64,000 nucleotides of DNA from Imbricaverruca yamaguchii (taxonomy: Eukaryota > Arthropoda > Thecostraca > Neoverrucidae): the NCBI GenBank assembly GCA_034440575.1, contig JAOTOL010001569.1, positions 849,001-913,000 on the forward strand. The letters run 5' to 3'. Position numbers and translations under genes: made by a program. A model generated the notes under the pieces. The model searched no databases, was not told the origin of the DNA, and saw only the letters and a list, made by a program, of their open reading frames with translations. Shown here in pieces: positions 24,232 through 33,870 of this stretch; the first letter of the stretch is position 1, and every line of letters starts with the position of its first letter.

Positions 24232-25173
24232 ATTACCTGTACTGCTCATGCACTCTATATGAGTAAGAACGGGGGGACGGTTGTGCCATGCCCTCCACTT
24301 TTGAAACGTTCCTATGCCCATGATGCACTCCATTACCCATATCATTATGTTTCAGGAAAATGGCAAAAACCGGTTAAATCCATACAATTTCGCAACCTTA
24401 ACACCCTTCTATGAGGACGAAAGCGTTTCAGGAAGGTGAAATTAATGTGGGGAGAGCCCCTTATGTGCTTACCTTTTGCTGTTCGAAAACATGTCCAATA
24501 TGGACCTTTGCACATTCTTCCTCTTTTGAGACATGTTTGACGTTTAGAAAGTATAGCAAACACATGTATGTAGATGAGTCTCAGTTACAAAAGCGTCCCA
24601 ACAGAACGCCGACGCTGACCCTCGCACCTCAGCTTCAGCCACCCACAGATCCACATTCCACAACTCTTCTATTGTTGATGCGCGCCAAGACGCCAAGGTC
24701 ACGTATTTTTTGGTAAATGCTGCGCAGCTTTCACTTCACTTTCTAGAAAGTTAAATAATCGTTTTCATATTCACCTCCGGACGTGATCAAATTATTACTG
24801 CAAACCATTTGACTCAATATTTATGTTGTAATGCATGTAAAGCAATGCAATTGCCATTACGAAAAAATAACTAATTCATGGGCCGGACATACTACGGGTA
24901 CAGATACGGAGGGGAAACTAGTCGGATTTCGCAACCACGGCCGAATTGCTGCCAATTCGCAGTAGCATGGATATTTTCCCTTCATAGCAAATGGCAGCGT
25001 GAAAGCAGACAGCATTGCCGTCCGGCACGGTATGTCACCAGGCACATTAAAGCTCCGATGTTGGTACAACGCCTGCCGTCATGGGGGGCACTTGGATCGA
25101 ATGGGGGCTTTTTCATGGATGGGGTGGCACCTGCCACCCCATATATACATAAAGTTACACCCATGCTCTAGCC

Positions 25174-25272
25174 TTCCCAGACAGGTATTTTGGTCAGGTG
25201 GGCGCCATCTTTTTATGGAGGATATACCCCCAGTGCTCTACTGTATTCGCCCCTGCGATAGATGCACTGATA
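25174..25272. other. Short spacer between transposons
   Basis: About 100 bp between the hAT target duplication and transposon A copy 3. Confidence 0.4.
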
Positions 25273-25276
25273 TTAA

Positions 25277-25639
25277 CACGCGCACTGGAGGGGGGGGGGG
25301 GCGAAATCCGCCCACCCCTCCGGTTTTTCAAAGATAACTCCAGATGTTACCGGCCGATATACGCCATTGCTTGTGTACCTGCCAATAAATGACCGGCGCG
25401 TTGTTTGAAGTAAGAAAAATGAAAATCAACCGAAAATTTTTCGAGTTAGGGGTCGCTAAATTCAAAAAAGTTTCTCAGCGCCAGATCACAAATATCGGCG
25501 TTGATGCGCTTCCCGTATATTAGCAAAATGGAAGTGTTCTTGGCAAAACTAACGACTTGTTTGATGTACATTCTCATGCTACATTGTTCCAGAGTCATGT
25601 CAAGTGACCGAGGTCAAGTCAGGTCAAGTTCATAACAGG
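25277..25639 (-). mobile_element. TTAA transposon family A, partial copy 3
   Basis: Begins at TTAA (25273-25276) with CACGCGCACTGGAGGGGG and holds family A interior sequence (cgatatacgccattgcttgt, gaccgaggtcaagtcaggtc). It stops at cataacagg, where copy 2 starts at an internal TTAA. The rest of this copy is missing on the far side of copy 2. Confidence 0.7.
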
Positions 25640-25643
25640 TTAA

Positions 25644-26614
25644 CACACACCCTAGAGGGCGTATGGCGAAATCCGCCAATCCTTCCGATTTTTCGTACAT
25701 AACACCATATTGTACCGGCCGATATACGCCACTTTTTTCGCGTACCTGCTTCGAAGTGACCGGCGCATTGCTTAAAGCAAGAAAAATGAAAATCGGCCGA
25801 GAAGTTTTCAGGTTAAGTGCCGTTAAAGTAAAAACAATTCGCAGCGCCAGACCAGAAAAATCGGCGCTGATGCACTTCCCGTATATTGGCAATAGGGAAG
25901 TGTTCTTGACAACACTAGCGACTTGTTTTATGCACATTGTTATGCTATATAAGTTAAAAGTCATGTTAGGTCGCCGAGGTCAAGTCAGGTCAAGTTCATG
26001 ATAGGCTAATGGAACCAAGCTTGGTCAACTGGAATGTGTCATAAATGCAAATAACTGTCATGCGATTGATGTCACTTTACATGTTACTCCCTATACATCC
26101 CGAAATCTACTGTTTGTCATTGTGTGCCTAAGCGTTTCCGTACTTTATTCATGTATTTCACTCCTTTCTTTGCGAAGCCGATTGTGCTGAGCCGCCAAAC
26201 GGAGCAGTCGGGATGGGAGCCCGGCTCCGGTAACTGGAGCAGGTAATGACCTAATAAAGTGCTCCTATATAGGTGACCTGAGGTCAAATGGCGGATCTGA
26301 CATCTGTATTGCATCATTAGTAATGTCCAAAACATCATTAATTCCAATTTTGGAGCATTTAAACACAACCACAGCGATCCATAACATTGACAAGCCAAGC
26401 CACGCAAAACCGGAAAATTTTGCTATTTTGGCCTCATTTGACCTTGAAGATATTGACCTAAGGTCATGAACTTTGCACACAATAGAGTTCACCATGGTGC
26501 CCATCCACCCTGTGAATTTCGTTTATCTAGCCTTAATAGGAGCCGAGATCTTAGGGGGGCGGAATCCGCTCCCCTCCAGTGCGCGTTATTTTCAGAGGCC
26601 CTCCAGGGCGCGTG
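25644..26614 (-). mobile_element. TTAA transposon family A, copy 2
   Basis: A 971-bp copy in the opposite orientation to copy 1, between TTAA at 25640-25643 and 26615-26618. The outer end reads ccctccagggcgcgtg. An inner copy of the terminus (ccagtgcgcgtt) lies about 25 bp inside, as in copy 1. The everted half-site pairs are kept at 26274-26286 and 26454-26466. No transposase. Confidence 0.8.
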
Positions 26615-26618
26615 TTAA

Positions 26619-26949
26619 GGCATACACAACAATGCCACTGGCAGCTGCCTAGCATAGGTGTACGTTTCTGATAATTATTAGGAATACAATATATGAAGGG
26701 AATGGCCAGGCCCAAATGGATTGAGGACGGGGCACAATAAGGACCAATAATAGAAGTTGAAATTATCGGAAGGGCACACCCAGCACGGGGGAGGGGGAGC
26801 AAGTGCCCTCCCAGGCACCGTTCCGACCGTAAGGCGTTCGAACATAGTACATGAGGAAGGTCGTTGGCAATCATAAAGACATAAAGACATAAAAGATTAG
26901 TGCAACTATGAGCCACAAGGGCCCTTCTTGGTTGCACTCTGTACACTGA
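26619..26949. other. Spacer between transposon A and the CR1-like LINE
   Basis: About 330 bp of unassigned sequence. Confidence 0.35.
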
Positions 26950-29755
26950 ACCAGTTGCCCACCAAATCTGTCCATCAGCCCTCCCTGTAATACTGAAAAG
27001 CAAGCCCTCTATTCTTAGAATGATTGTCTATGCTGTTTTTAAAGATGTTCAATGTGCTGCTACTGACAATGTTTTCTGACAGCTGGTTCCAGTGTTCTAC
27101 TACTCTGTTGGTGAAGAAAGTTTGCCTTAACCTTGTTCTGCTGTGGTTAACTTTAATTGTGAATTTATGACCTCTAATTGCATCATTTCTGTTCAATTCA
27201 AACATTTCCCCAAGGTATCCCCTCTCCAGACCATGGACAAATTTAAAGACCTCGATGAGATCTCCTCCTTCTTCTATATCTAAGTGAAACATATTCAATT
27301 TCTTCAATCTTTCCTCATATGCCAGGTTGCTTATGCCATTAACCATTTTTGTAGCCCTCTCTTGTACTCTATCTAAAAGCCAACAATCTTTTTCATAGCT
27401 AGGAGACCAAGCTTGGATGCAGTATTCCAAATGTGGCCTGACGTATGCACAGTAAAGCTTCCTGATCACTTCCTCACTTCTGTATTATACATTCCTATTT
27501 ATTGCCCCGAGCATTCTCAGTGCCTTCTTCCTGGCTTCCTTGGTCTGTTCTGATGCCCCCAGTTTTGTGTTTAGAATAACACCTAAATCCTTCTCCTGTT
27601 GAGTCACTGATAGCACTTGGCCACCCATCAAGTATGGAGCCGTCATATGCTGCTTACCTACATGCATGATTTTGCACTTATCAAAATTAGATTTCATTTG
27701 CCATTCTTCGGACCACTTCACAAGTTCGTCTAAGTCTTTTTGCAGCGAGATATGCTCATCTTGACCTGTTATTGCCCTAAAGACCTTCAAATAATCCGCA
27801 AATTTCAAAACTTTACTGCTTAGGCCACTTTCAATGTTATTTACAAATATAATGAACAGTACTGACCCCTGGGGGACTCCACTAAGAACATTTTGCCATG
27901 ATGACTTTGTACCATTTAGCATCACTCTTTGCTGTCTATCTGAAAGCCACAACTCTATCCATTTTAAGATGCTACCTGCAATACCATGGGACTGAAGCTG
28001 TATCATTAACCGTTTATGGGGTACCTTGTCAAAGGCCTTACTAAAGTCAAGATATTTTACATCAACCTGATTTCCCTGATCAAATTGTTCTGTGGCGAAG
28101 TTCAAAAAGTCCAAAAGGTTTGTGAGACGCGATCGTCCTTTTCTAAACCCATGTTGAGTATCTTGAATCAATCTGCTACCTTCCAGATAACTAACATTTT
28201 TATCCTTTATAATTGATTCGAGTATCTTGCAGACTAGGGATGTGAGACTTACTGGCCTATAGTTTTCAACTTTCCCTCTTTCTCCTTTCTTGAAAATAGA
28301 AACTACATTTACCCTTTTCCAATCGGTTGGAATTTCATTTTGTGAAACTGATCTACAAAATATTATACTAAGTGGAAATGCCAGTTCCTTTTCAGTTTCC
28401 CGCAACACCCTAGCAAAAAAAAATCAGGTCCTGCTGCCTTGTTTGGCTTTATTTTCCTGATATGATTGTAAACAACATCACTGACAATGAAATCAACATC
28501 ATTTGTCAGATCCCATGTTACTGAACTATGGTGTACGGTCGGCAGATTGGTCATATCTTCCAATGTAAACACTGATTTGAACTGCTTGCTCAGCTCCTCA
28601 ACCATCTCACTATCCTCACCCAATGTAGTCCCGTTTACTTCCAGTGGACCAATTGTGCTAGAAACTTTACTCAACTTGTAGAAACTAAAGAACTTTTTAC
28701 TGTCTCCATTACAGTTTCTAGCTAAATCCAGTTCTTTTGCTCGCTTTGCTGCTCTGGTTTTTTGCTTCACAGTGTCTCTAGCTTTTCGATACGCCTTTAG
28801 ATTAACGACATTTGAGGCTTCTTTAAAGACCCTAAATGCAGTTTTCTTAGCCTTAATTGCTTTTATCAAGTCTGGTGTAAGCCATGCTGGCTTTCCTACC
28901 CTTCTTTTGCGTCTTTGCTTTTGGGGGACATGTCTAATCTGAGTTTCCTTCAAGTAGGATTTGAACTTTTCCCACATTTCACAGGCATTTAAATTGGAGA
29001 ATTCTTCTTCCCATCTGATGACACTTAAAGCCGCTCCCATGCCACCAAAGTCTGCTCTGTTGAAATTTGGAACCTTTACCAAATTATCCTTGATAATTTA
29101 CCCTACATGTGCCTTGAATCTAACCATGTTATGGTCACTTTTTCCCAGAGTTTCGCCTACAGTCAAGTCTTGAACCAAGTCACTTAAATCTGAGAATACA
29201 AGGTCCGAGAATGAACCATGCCTGGTAGGTTCTGATACGAACTGGTGTAAGAACAGGTCCTCTTCAAGGCATTTCCAAAACATTTTGCATGATGTGAATT
29301 CAGCACCAGCATTTTCATAACCCTTTAGATTAAAGTCACCAAGAATGAGGCACTTCCTGTTAAAGTTTCTACCGATTTCCTCACAAATCACCTTGTCAAG
29401 CTCCAGTTGCTGAGAATGTGGCAGGGTTCCTGATCGGTAGAAAGCTCCTATCCTAAGAGTATTGCGTGCCTTTCCCACAGGACATCAAGCCAAATGGACT
29501 CCACAGACACATTTTTTCCCACCGCTGCTTTTGAGAACTGAATAAGCTATTCATATAGAGCATTACACCACCCTTCATTGCTGGACCCCTATTGCACGAA
29601 AACATATTGTATCCCTGGATCTCTAGTCCTGTAGTTATCTCCAAAACCCTTCACTGACCCATGCCTCCGTAATGAACAAATCTGGTTCCCCTCAGGAACA
29701 TAACACTGAACTCATCAAATTTGGAACGGATACTCTGAGCATTAATCATCATGCA
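26950..29755 (-). mobile_element. CR1-like LINE, nearly complete but inactive
   Basis: Minus-strand non-LTR retrotransposon running from an endonuclease N-terminal motif (AQSIRSKFDEF, near 29735) through a reverse transcriptase to the C-terminal RPHLEYCIQAW domain. No RNase H is present, as in CR1/L2/Jockey-type elements. The 3' end near 26950 matches the fragment at 17270. The 5' end is truncated at about 29755, at the start of the endonuclease. Confidence 0.8.
26975..29744 (-). pseudogene. CR1-like endonuclease/reverse transcriptase, decayed
   Basis: An apurinic-like endonuclease would nick the target and the reverse transcriptase would copy the element RNA. Endonuclease pieces lie at 29744-29098 (CLILGDFNLKGYENA; LGKSDHNMVRF) and contain stops and frameshifts. 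The reverse transcriptase lies at 29082-27485 with RPVSLTSLVCKILE, QHGFRKGRS, YLDFSKAFDKVPH and GVPQGSVL. A frameshift sits near an A-run at about 28410. The catalytic FADD box reads FADY (27791-27802), so one of the two essential aspartates is lost. A few residues are missing after GVPQGSVL. A TAA stop at 27487-27485 cuts off the C-terminal part (27469-26975: KLYCAYVRPHLEYCIQAWSP). This copy is dead. Confidence 0.8.
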
Positions 29756-30981
29756 CTAACAAATGCTCCATACCACCTTGGTTTTTCTTGAGGAGTTTTT
29801 ATCTGGTAATCGGAAGGCAAACAAGCATATTTCATGTTTGTCTAGAAATACTAAGCATGCCACACCTCAGCAACACAATCAGACTCTTCGAAATGTGCCG
29901 GACATGGATACCTACTCGGGAGTGCTTGGTTCGTTTGAAGGAGGCTACTCTTGATTTTTCATAATTCATGCCTTTTCTCGGATTCCTCGACCAGAAACTT
30001 ATCCCCACATGTTCTGCTGGATATAGGGACACTGCAAATACCCATCCCATGAAATGGTTGCTGACCTTTTTCCCGCTAAATCTTAAAAACAGAATGAACA
30101 ACCCCTCAACGCACATTTCCAGCGTTAGCGTGCCGCAATTTGCTGCCTTTCGTGCCACACTCGCATGTATTGCCATCTGGTGGCAGAAATTCCGCGATGT
30201 CCCCCATTGTGAAAGTGCATCGTACGTTTGTGAACAATCTGGCACATCTTTGGTACGTTTGTCCACTATTTCTGGTACAGAACGCGTCGATTGGATATAT
30301 GGTATACTTCTAGTTTAATCTGGTAAAGAGAAAAGTCCGGAGCGTCGGCCATAGCCGAGTTGCTCCGCTGCGCAGTGGTTGAGCAGGTATCTTGGGTTCA
30401 GTCATTGTTTGGGCTGCAGGGGAAGGGCCTACGGGGCTCAAGTAAAATTTCCGTGACTTTCTCCTCGGGCATTTCTCTGATACTTGGTGTCTGTTGCTGT
30501 TGCGAGGTGTTGCACAGGAGCCATATTTATTAGCGTTTCGAACAGCTGTCCAGGTGAGTGATAGCCATTTTCGTCTTTGTGACATTTGGTGCTCCACCCC
30601 TCGAACTGTTTTCACAATGAGCTTCAGCACGATTCACGACATTTTTTGGGCGATATTCAGCAGCTAATACTTTGGTTGCCTTTTTCGCTTGTTTGGAAAG
30701 CTACTTTATTTTCGGTGCCCTTGATAATAAAACTTGGCAGCACTGAACCAGGGTAAAATCCGTTGTACACCAATTCCATTTTATTCTTGTTATGGGCATA
30801 CCACCGGCATACGCCCATAAAATTGCCTGGGATAAGTTGTTGCAGTGGGTGTGGTATGCTGATGTGACTTTGGAGTGATGGTTTATGTCCATATCCATCT
30901 GATGCCCATCCATGGGTAGAATTTCCCACTATTTTGAGTGAAGCTTCTATGGGCACAATATGTTATTTATGTAGCTCCCCT
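29756..30981. other. AT-rich spacer, no gene recognised
   Basis: Open frames of up to 144 codons on the minus strand (30266-29832) have no recognised domain. Confidence 0.35.
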
Positions 30982-30995
30982 GCAGATATGCCTCC

Positions 30996-31060
30996 TTAGT
31001 TAGTTAGTTATTTGGGTTTTAGGGCGCATCAACTGCAGTGGTTATACAGCGCCCATTCTA
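30996..31060 (-). mobile_element. 65-bp LINE-tail insertion with 14-bp target duplication
   Basis: Flanked by gcagatatgcctcc at 30982-30995 and 31061-31074. On the minus strand it reads agaatgggcgctgtataacc ... gatgcgccctaaaacccaaa followed by a taactaactaactaa tail. It contains only the terminal tail of the LINE. Confidence 0.85.
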
Positions 31061-31271
31061 GCAGATATGCCTCCAGTGTGCATTCAGAACATAGCTGGGT
31101 AGGTATTATTGCAGTTTAAGGCAGCCACAGGATGTGTTTTGCATACATTTTACCTCCATGAAGCATACAAAGTGGTTAGCCTTGGTTGAGTATTAGTTTA
31201 GGCTTCTGTTGTATATTTTGAAAACATTTTTGCAATTATATCCTCAAAATAAAAACTTCTTAAAAAAATAT

Positions 31272-31319
31272 TCGCTGTATGACCGAAGCAGTCAAAGCGC
31301 ACCAAGCCCAAATAAAAAA
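31272..31319 (+). mobile_element. LINE-tail insertion, about 48 bp
   Basis: cgctgtatgaccgaagcagt ... gcgcaccaagcccaaataaaaaa matches the tail family. It ends in poly-A, not an AACC tail. No clear target duplication. Confidence 0.6.
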
Positions 31320-32600
31320 GCTTATGTTAGGTTGGGTTAGGTTTTGAACTTGAAAATGTTCGGAAATTTGGAGGACATTTTTTTGGAATTTTTCCATAAA
31401 CATAGTATTTGATCTCTTGCACAGGCAGTTCATTTCTCCTTTATTTTGAACATTACTTATATTTCTATATGCATGCTTTGGGAGGTGGTATAACACCCAA
31501 CAAAGGGCTTGAGAGTTGGGTAATATCATGTAAAGTTATGTTTAAACTAACTCAAAAGGCACTGCCTAGGCTAGCCTAGCATAAGCTTCCATGGAAGAAA
31601 GCAAACCCTTTTAAAATAGAAATGAAAATTTATTTAAAAAAAAATTCAAATGAATAAAATACATAACCTAACCTAAGGTAAGCTTGCCTGAGCTGTTGTA
31701 AAAAAAATGCATTAGAAAATTCCACAAAAAGCCTGAAAATTTCCAACAAAAGCCTAACCTTATCTAGCTTGACCAAACCTTGCCCCTTTGTATGCCTCAT
31801 GTAGATATAATGTGTAAAACCTTCTTGTGGTAACATTAAGCTGTACCACCTAGCCTAGCCCAGCTTATCCTCTTGAATAAAAATGTGCTAGCAAATTTGA
31901 CAACAGATACTTTCTAAAAATCAAATTACCTAAAAAGATTAGCCCAGCCTTTCCCCTATCTTCTTGTACAACAACACAAAATTGTATTAACCTATCCTAT
32001 ATAGAAACTAAATTGGAATAACGTTGAACATAGCTGGTTTACTAAAGTGGATTAGCATTGGCATAATAGTTTTTGTGTGGAGCTTGTTGCCCAGTCCACC
32101 TGCCCAACTAGTATGAGAGGTTGGCAGCATTATATAACCCAGGAATCATATGCAGTCAAGAACTCATGTACCTGTCTGCCATCAGGTTTGTTCATTTCTT
32201 TGACTCATCATAAATGCTGATTGGAATGCATGGATGTTCCTTTTTGATGAGATTTGTTGGATCCTAAATAGCAAAATTAACAGTTTGGACCTTGGAAACC
32301 TTGGAAGATGTGAACATGTCATGCTTTTTTGTATGTTGACTATGTGTATAGGAGTAAAAGACTGCTGTTAAGTTTTGCTAATATAAACAATAATCATATT
32401 TATATGTTCATAGGTGAATTTAAGTGGGTAGGTATTGTCAAATTTAGTTCGCATATCAATTTTGGAAATTGAATTTTGGAAATTGAACAGTGGAAGTAAT
32501 ATGGGTCAATATTTTAACTGATGCTGGATAATAGGCTAACTCCCTTTTAGATGAGTAGTTGGTGTGTTTCAACTTTTTCTTTTAAAGAGATGAAGTGACT
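31320..32600. other. AT-rich spacer, no gene recognised
   Basis: Scattered cctaacctaa words occur, too few to be a telomeric repeat. No domain found in the short open frames. Confidence 0.35.
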
Positions 32601-32736
32601 CACTTGTTGATCACCTCATCTGTTGAAAAGAATCCTTTTTCCTTACTCAGTCACTCACTCAGTTTACGTGTGCCTTCATCATTCATCACCTCACCTCCGG
32701 AAAACAAAATATTTCTTAGCGTCACTCGCTCACTCA

Positions 32737-32742
32737 TTTATT
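32737..32742 (-). terminator. AATAAA polyadenylation signal overlapping the capsid-like stop codon
   Basis: On the minus strand the end of the frame reads caaTAAatg; the stop is inside AATAAA. Confidence 0.5.
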
Positions 32743-33751
32743 GCTTCGGAAGAGCATACATGTGATTCACATAGTTCTTGCCACCATACTCATACAACGT
32801 TTTCAAATTATACAGAGTACGAGAAGGATCTTGTTGAACAAGACCACTACGACCAAGACTCACTAAAAACTCGAGTTTCATGGTCAACAGAGCAGTCAGA
32901 ACAGTCGCAGTTTGCGGAATACCTTTAGGACGAAAATACACCGCAGATATATCATATTGCTGAGTTATATTAAAATGCTTCACATGATCCGTAGGGGTCT
33001 CAGGTTGAAAACCTTCAGCATGGTACGGAAACACCTTATGTTCCGTCATATCCCACTTGTACCACTTTGAGGTATCAGGATGAACTGTCCAACTCTTGTG
33101 ATCTGGACCTTGTATAACACCGCGATTCGAAAAACATTGAGACATGGTCGCAGGAGTATACTCGATATCATCACCCTCCGCATCTAACAAGATTCCGGTC
33201 AAATCAGCAACAGGCAAAGTACCATCCTTCCCGACATATTTAAACGAATCATAAGCTGAATAACTACTCCGACGAAAACCTCCATTTGTATCTATAGCAT
33301 GCTCCAGCTCCGGCTGAAGATTTTCAGACGTGGTCGTAGTCGTTGTCACTCCAGTCGTTTGAACAGTATTAATGCCCCGCAGTTCACCAATACTCATTGT
33401 CGCAGAAAGAAATTTCACGCCATATTTCTTCGCATGTCCAGCCAAATCCTGCTCATGAGTCATAGCAGAATTAGTCGTATCTTTCTTAAAACCAGCAATA
33501 GTGTAACGACGCGTTTCCAGAAGAGGCCAAGCATAGTACTGATTATCGGTCAAATCAGATTTAAATTGCACTTCATGAATAGTCGTCATCACAACTTTCG
33601 TGAAGGACTTGAAGCCCCGATCAGTCGACACGACATCGTAGGCACCAATGGCTCCAGTCTCCGCATCGTTGTCGGCGTTCTCAGGATTACTCCTCTTCGC
33701 TCTCTTCGCCGCCGGCTCCGACGTCTCTCCGGATGAAGGTCCTGCAGCCAT
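32738..33751 (-). CDS. Endogenous parvovirus-like capsid protein (337 aa), intact frame
   Basis: A 337-codon uninterrupted minus-strand frame with an ATG in good context (gaccATGg). A short acidic/basic N-terminus holds a nuclear-localisation-like PAAKRAKR. The rest is rich in aromatic and beta-prone residues, as expected of a single jelly-roll coat protein. The size and the N-terminal basic patch resemble the small capsid proteins of shrimp and mosquito densoviruses (Hamaparvovirinae). I make this assignment from general resemblance, so it is tentative. No replication (NS1) gene is seen nearby. The stop codon overlaps an AATAAA signal (32742-32737), as in compact viral genomes. An old viral insertion is most likely; a host-domesticated or unrelated gene is possible. 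The lack of any stop contrasts with the decayed transposons around it. Confidence 0.5.
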   Translation of the reverse strand: MAAGPSSGETSEPAAKRAKRSNPENADNDAETGAIGAYDVVSTDRGFKSFTKVVMTTIHEVQFKSDLTDNQYYAWPLLETRRYTIAGFKKDTTNSAMTHEQDLAGHAKKYGVKFLSATMSIGELRGINTVQTTGVTTTTTTSENLQPELEHAIDTNGGFRRSSYSAYDSFKYVGKDGTLPVADLTGILLDAEGDDIEYTPATMSQCFSNRGVIQGPDHKSWTVHPDTSKWYKWDMTEHKVFPYHAEGFQPETPTDHVKHFNITQQYDISAVYFRPKGIPQTATVLTALLTMKLEFLVSLGRSGLVQQDPSRTLYNLKTLYEYGGKNYVNHMYALPKQ

Positions 33752-33757
33752 GGTCGC

Positions 33758-33839
33758 CTGAAAACATTAAAACATATTACACAGAGAAAACATAGTATAA
33801 CCTCCAACACAGTCCAAGACAGTACAGACATTAATTTAC
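33758..33839 (-). other. Possible 82-nt intron in the 5' leader of the capsid-like frame
   Basis: On the minus strand aagaag|gtaaat (donor, GT at 33839-33838) is followed 82 nt on by tgttttcag|gcgacc, seven bases before the ATG. The acceptor is well formed. This would give a spliced leader transcript if an upstream promoter exists. Confidence 0.4.
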
Positions 33840-33862
33840 CTTCTTACGAATCCGCCAACTCT

Positions 33863-33870
33863 CCATATAC
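33863..33870 (-). promoter_or_regulatory. TATA-like box upstream of the capsid-like frame
   Basis: gtatatgg on the minus strand, about 112 bp before the ATG. A start about 30 bp downstream would fall at the putative donor, so this promoter and the leader intron are alternatives. Confidence 0.3.

Larger units (their letters stand above)
20339..25165 (-). mobile_element. hAT-superfamily DNA transposon, full length (4.83 kb)
   Basis: Both ends and the target duplication are visible. CTCTAGCC (8 bp, the hAT hallmark) occurs at 20331-20338 and 25166-25173. The terminal inverted repeats are CAGGGGTGTAACTTT on the left and CATGGGTGTAACTTT (complement) on the right. The transposase lies on the minus strand at 20960-23086. 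A 247-bp hAT-like element is nested at 23985-24231. The remaining non-coding parts show no other gene. Confidence 0.85.

Noticed and set aside
30355..30440. SINE head
   Set aside because: Weak A-box-like word (tagccgagttg) and poor B box; no tail or target duplication.
31320..31700. Arthropod telomeric repeat (TTAGG/CCTAA)
   Set aside because: Only two adjacent units at a time; expected in AT-rich sequence.
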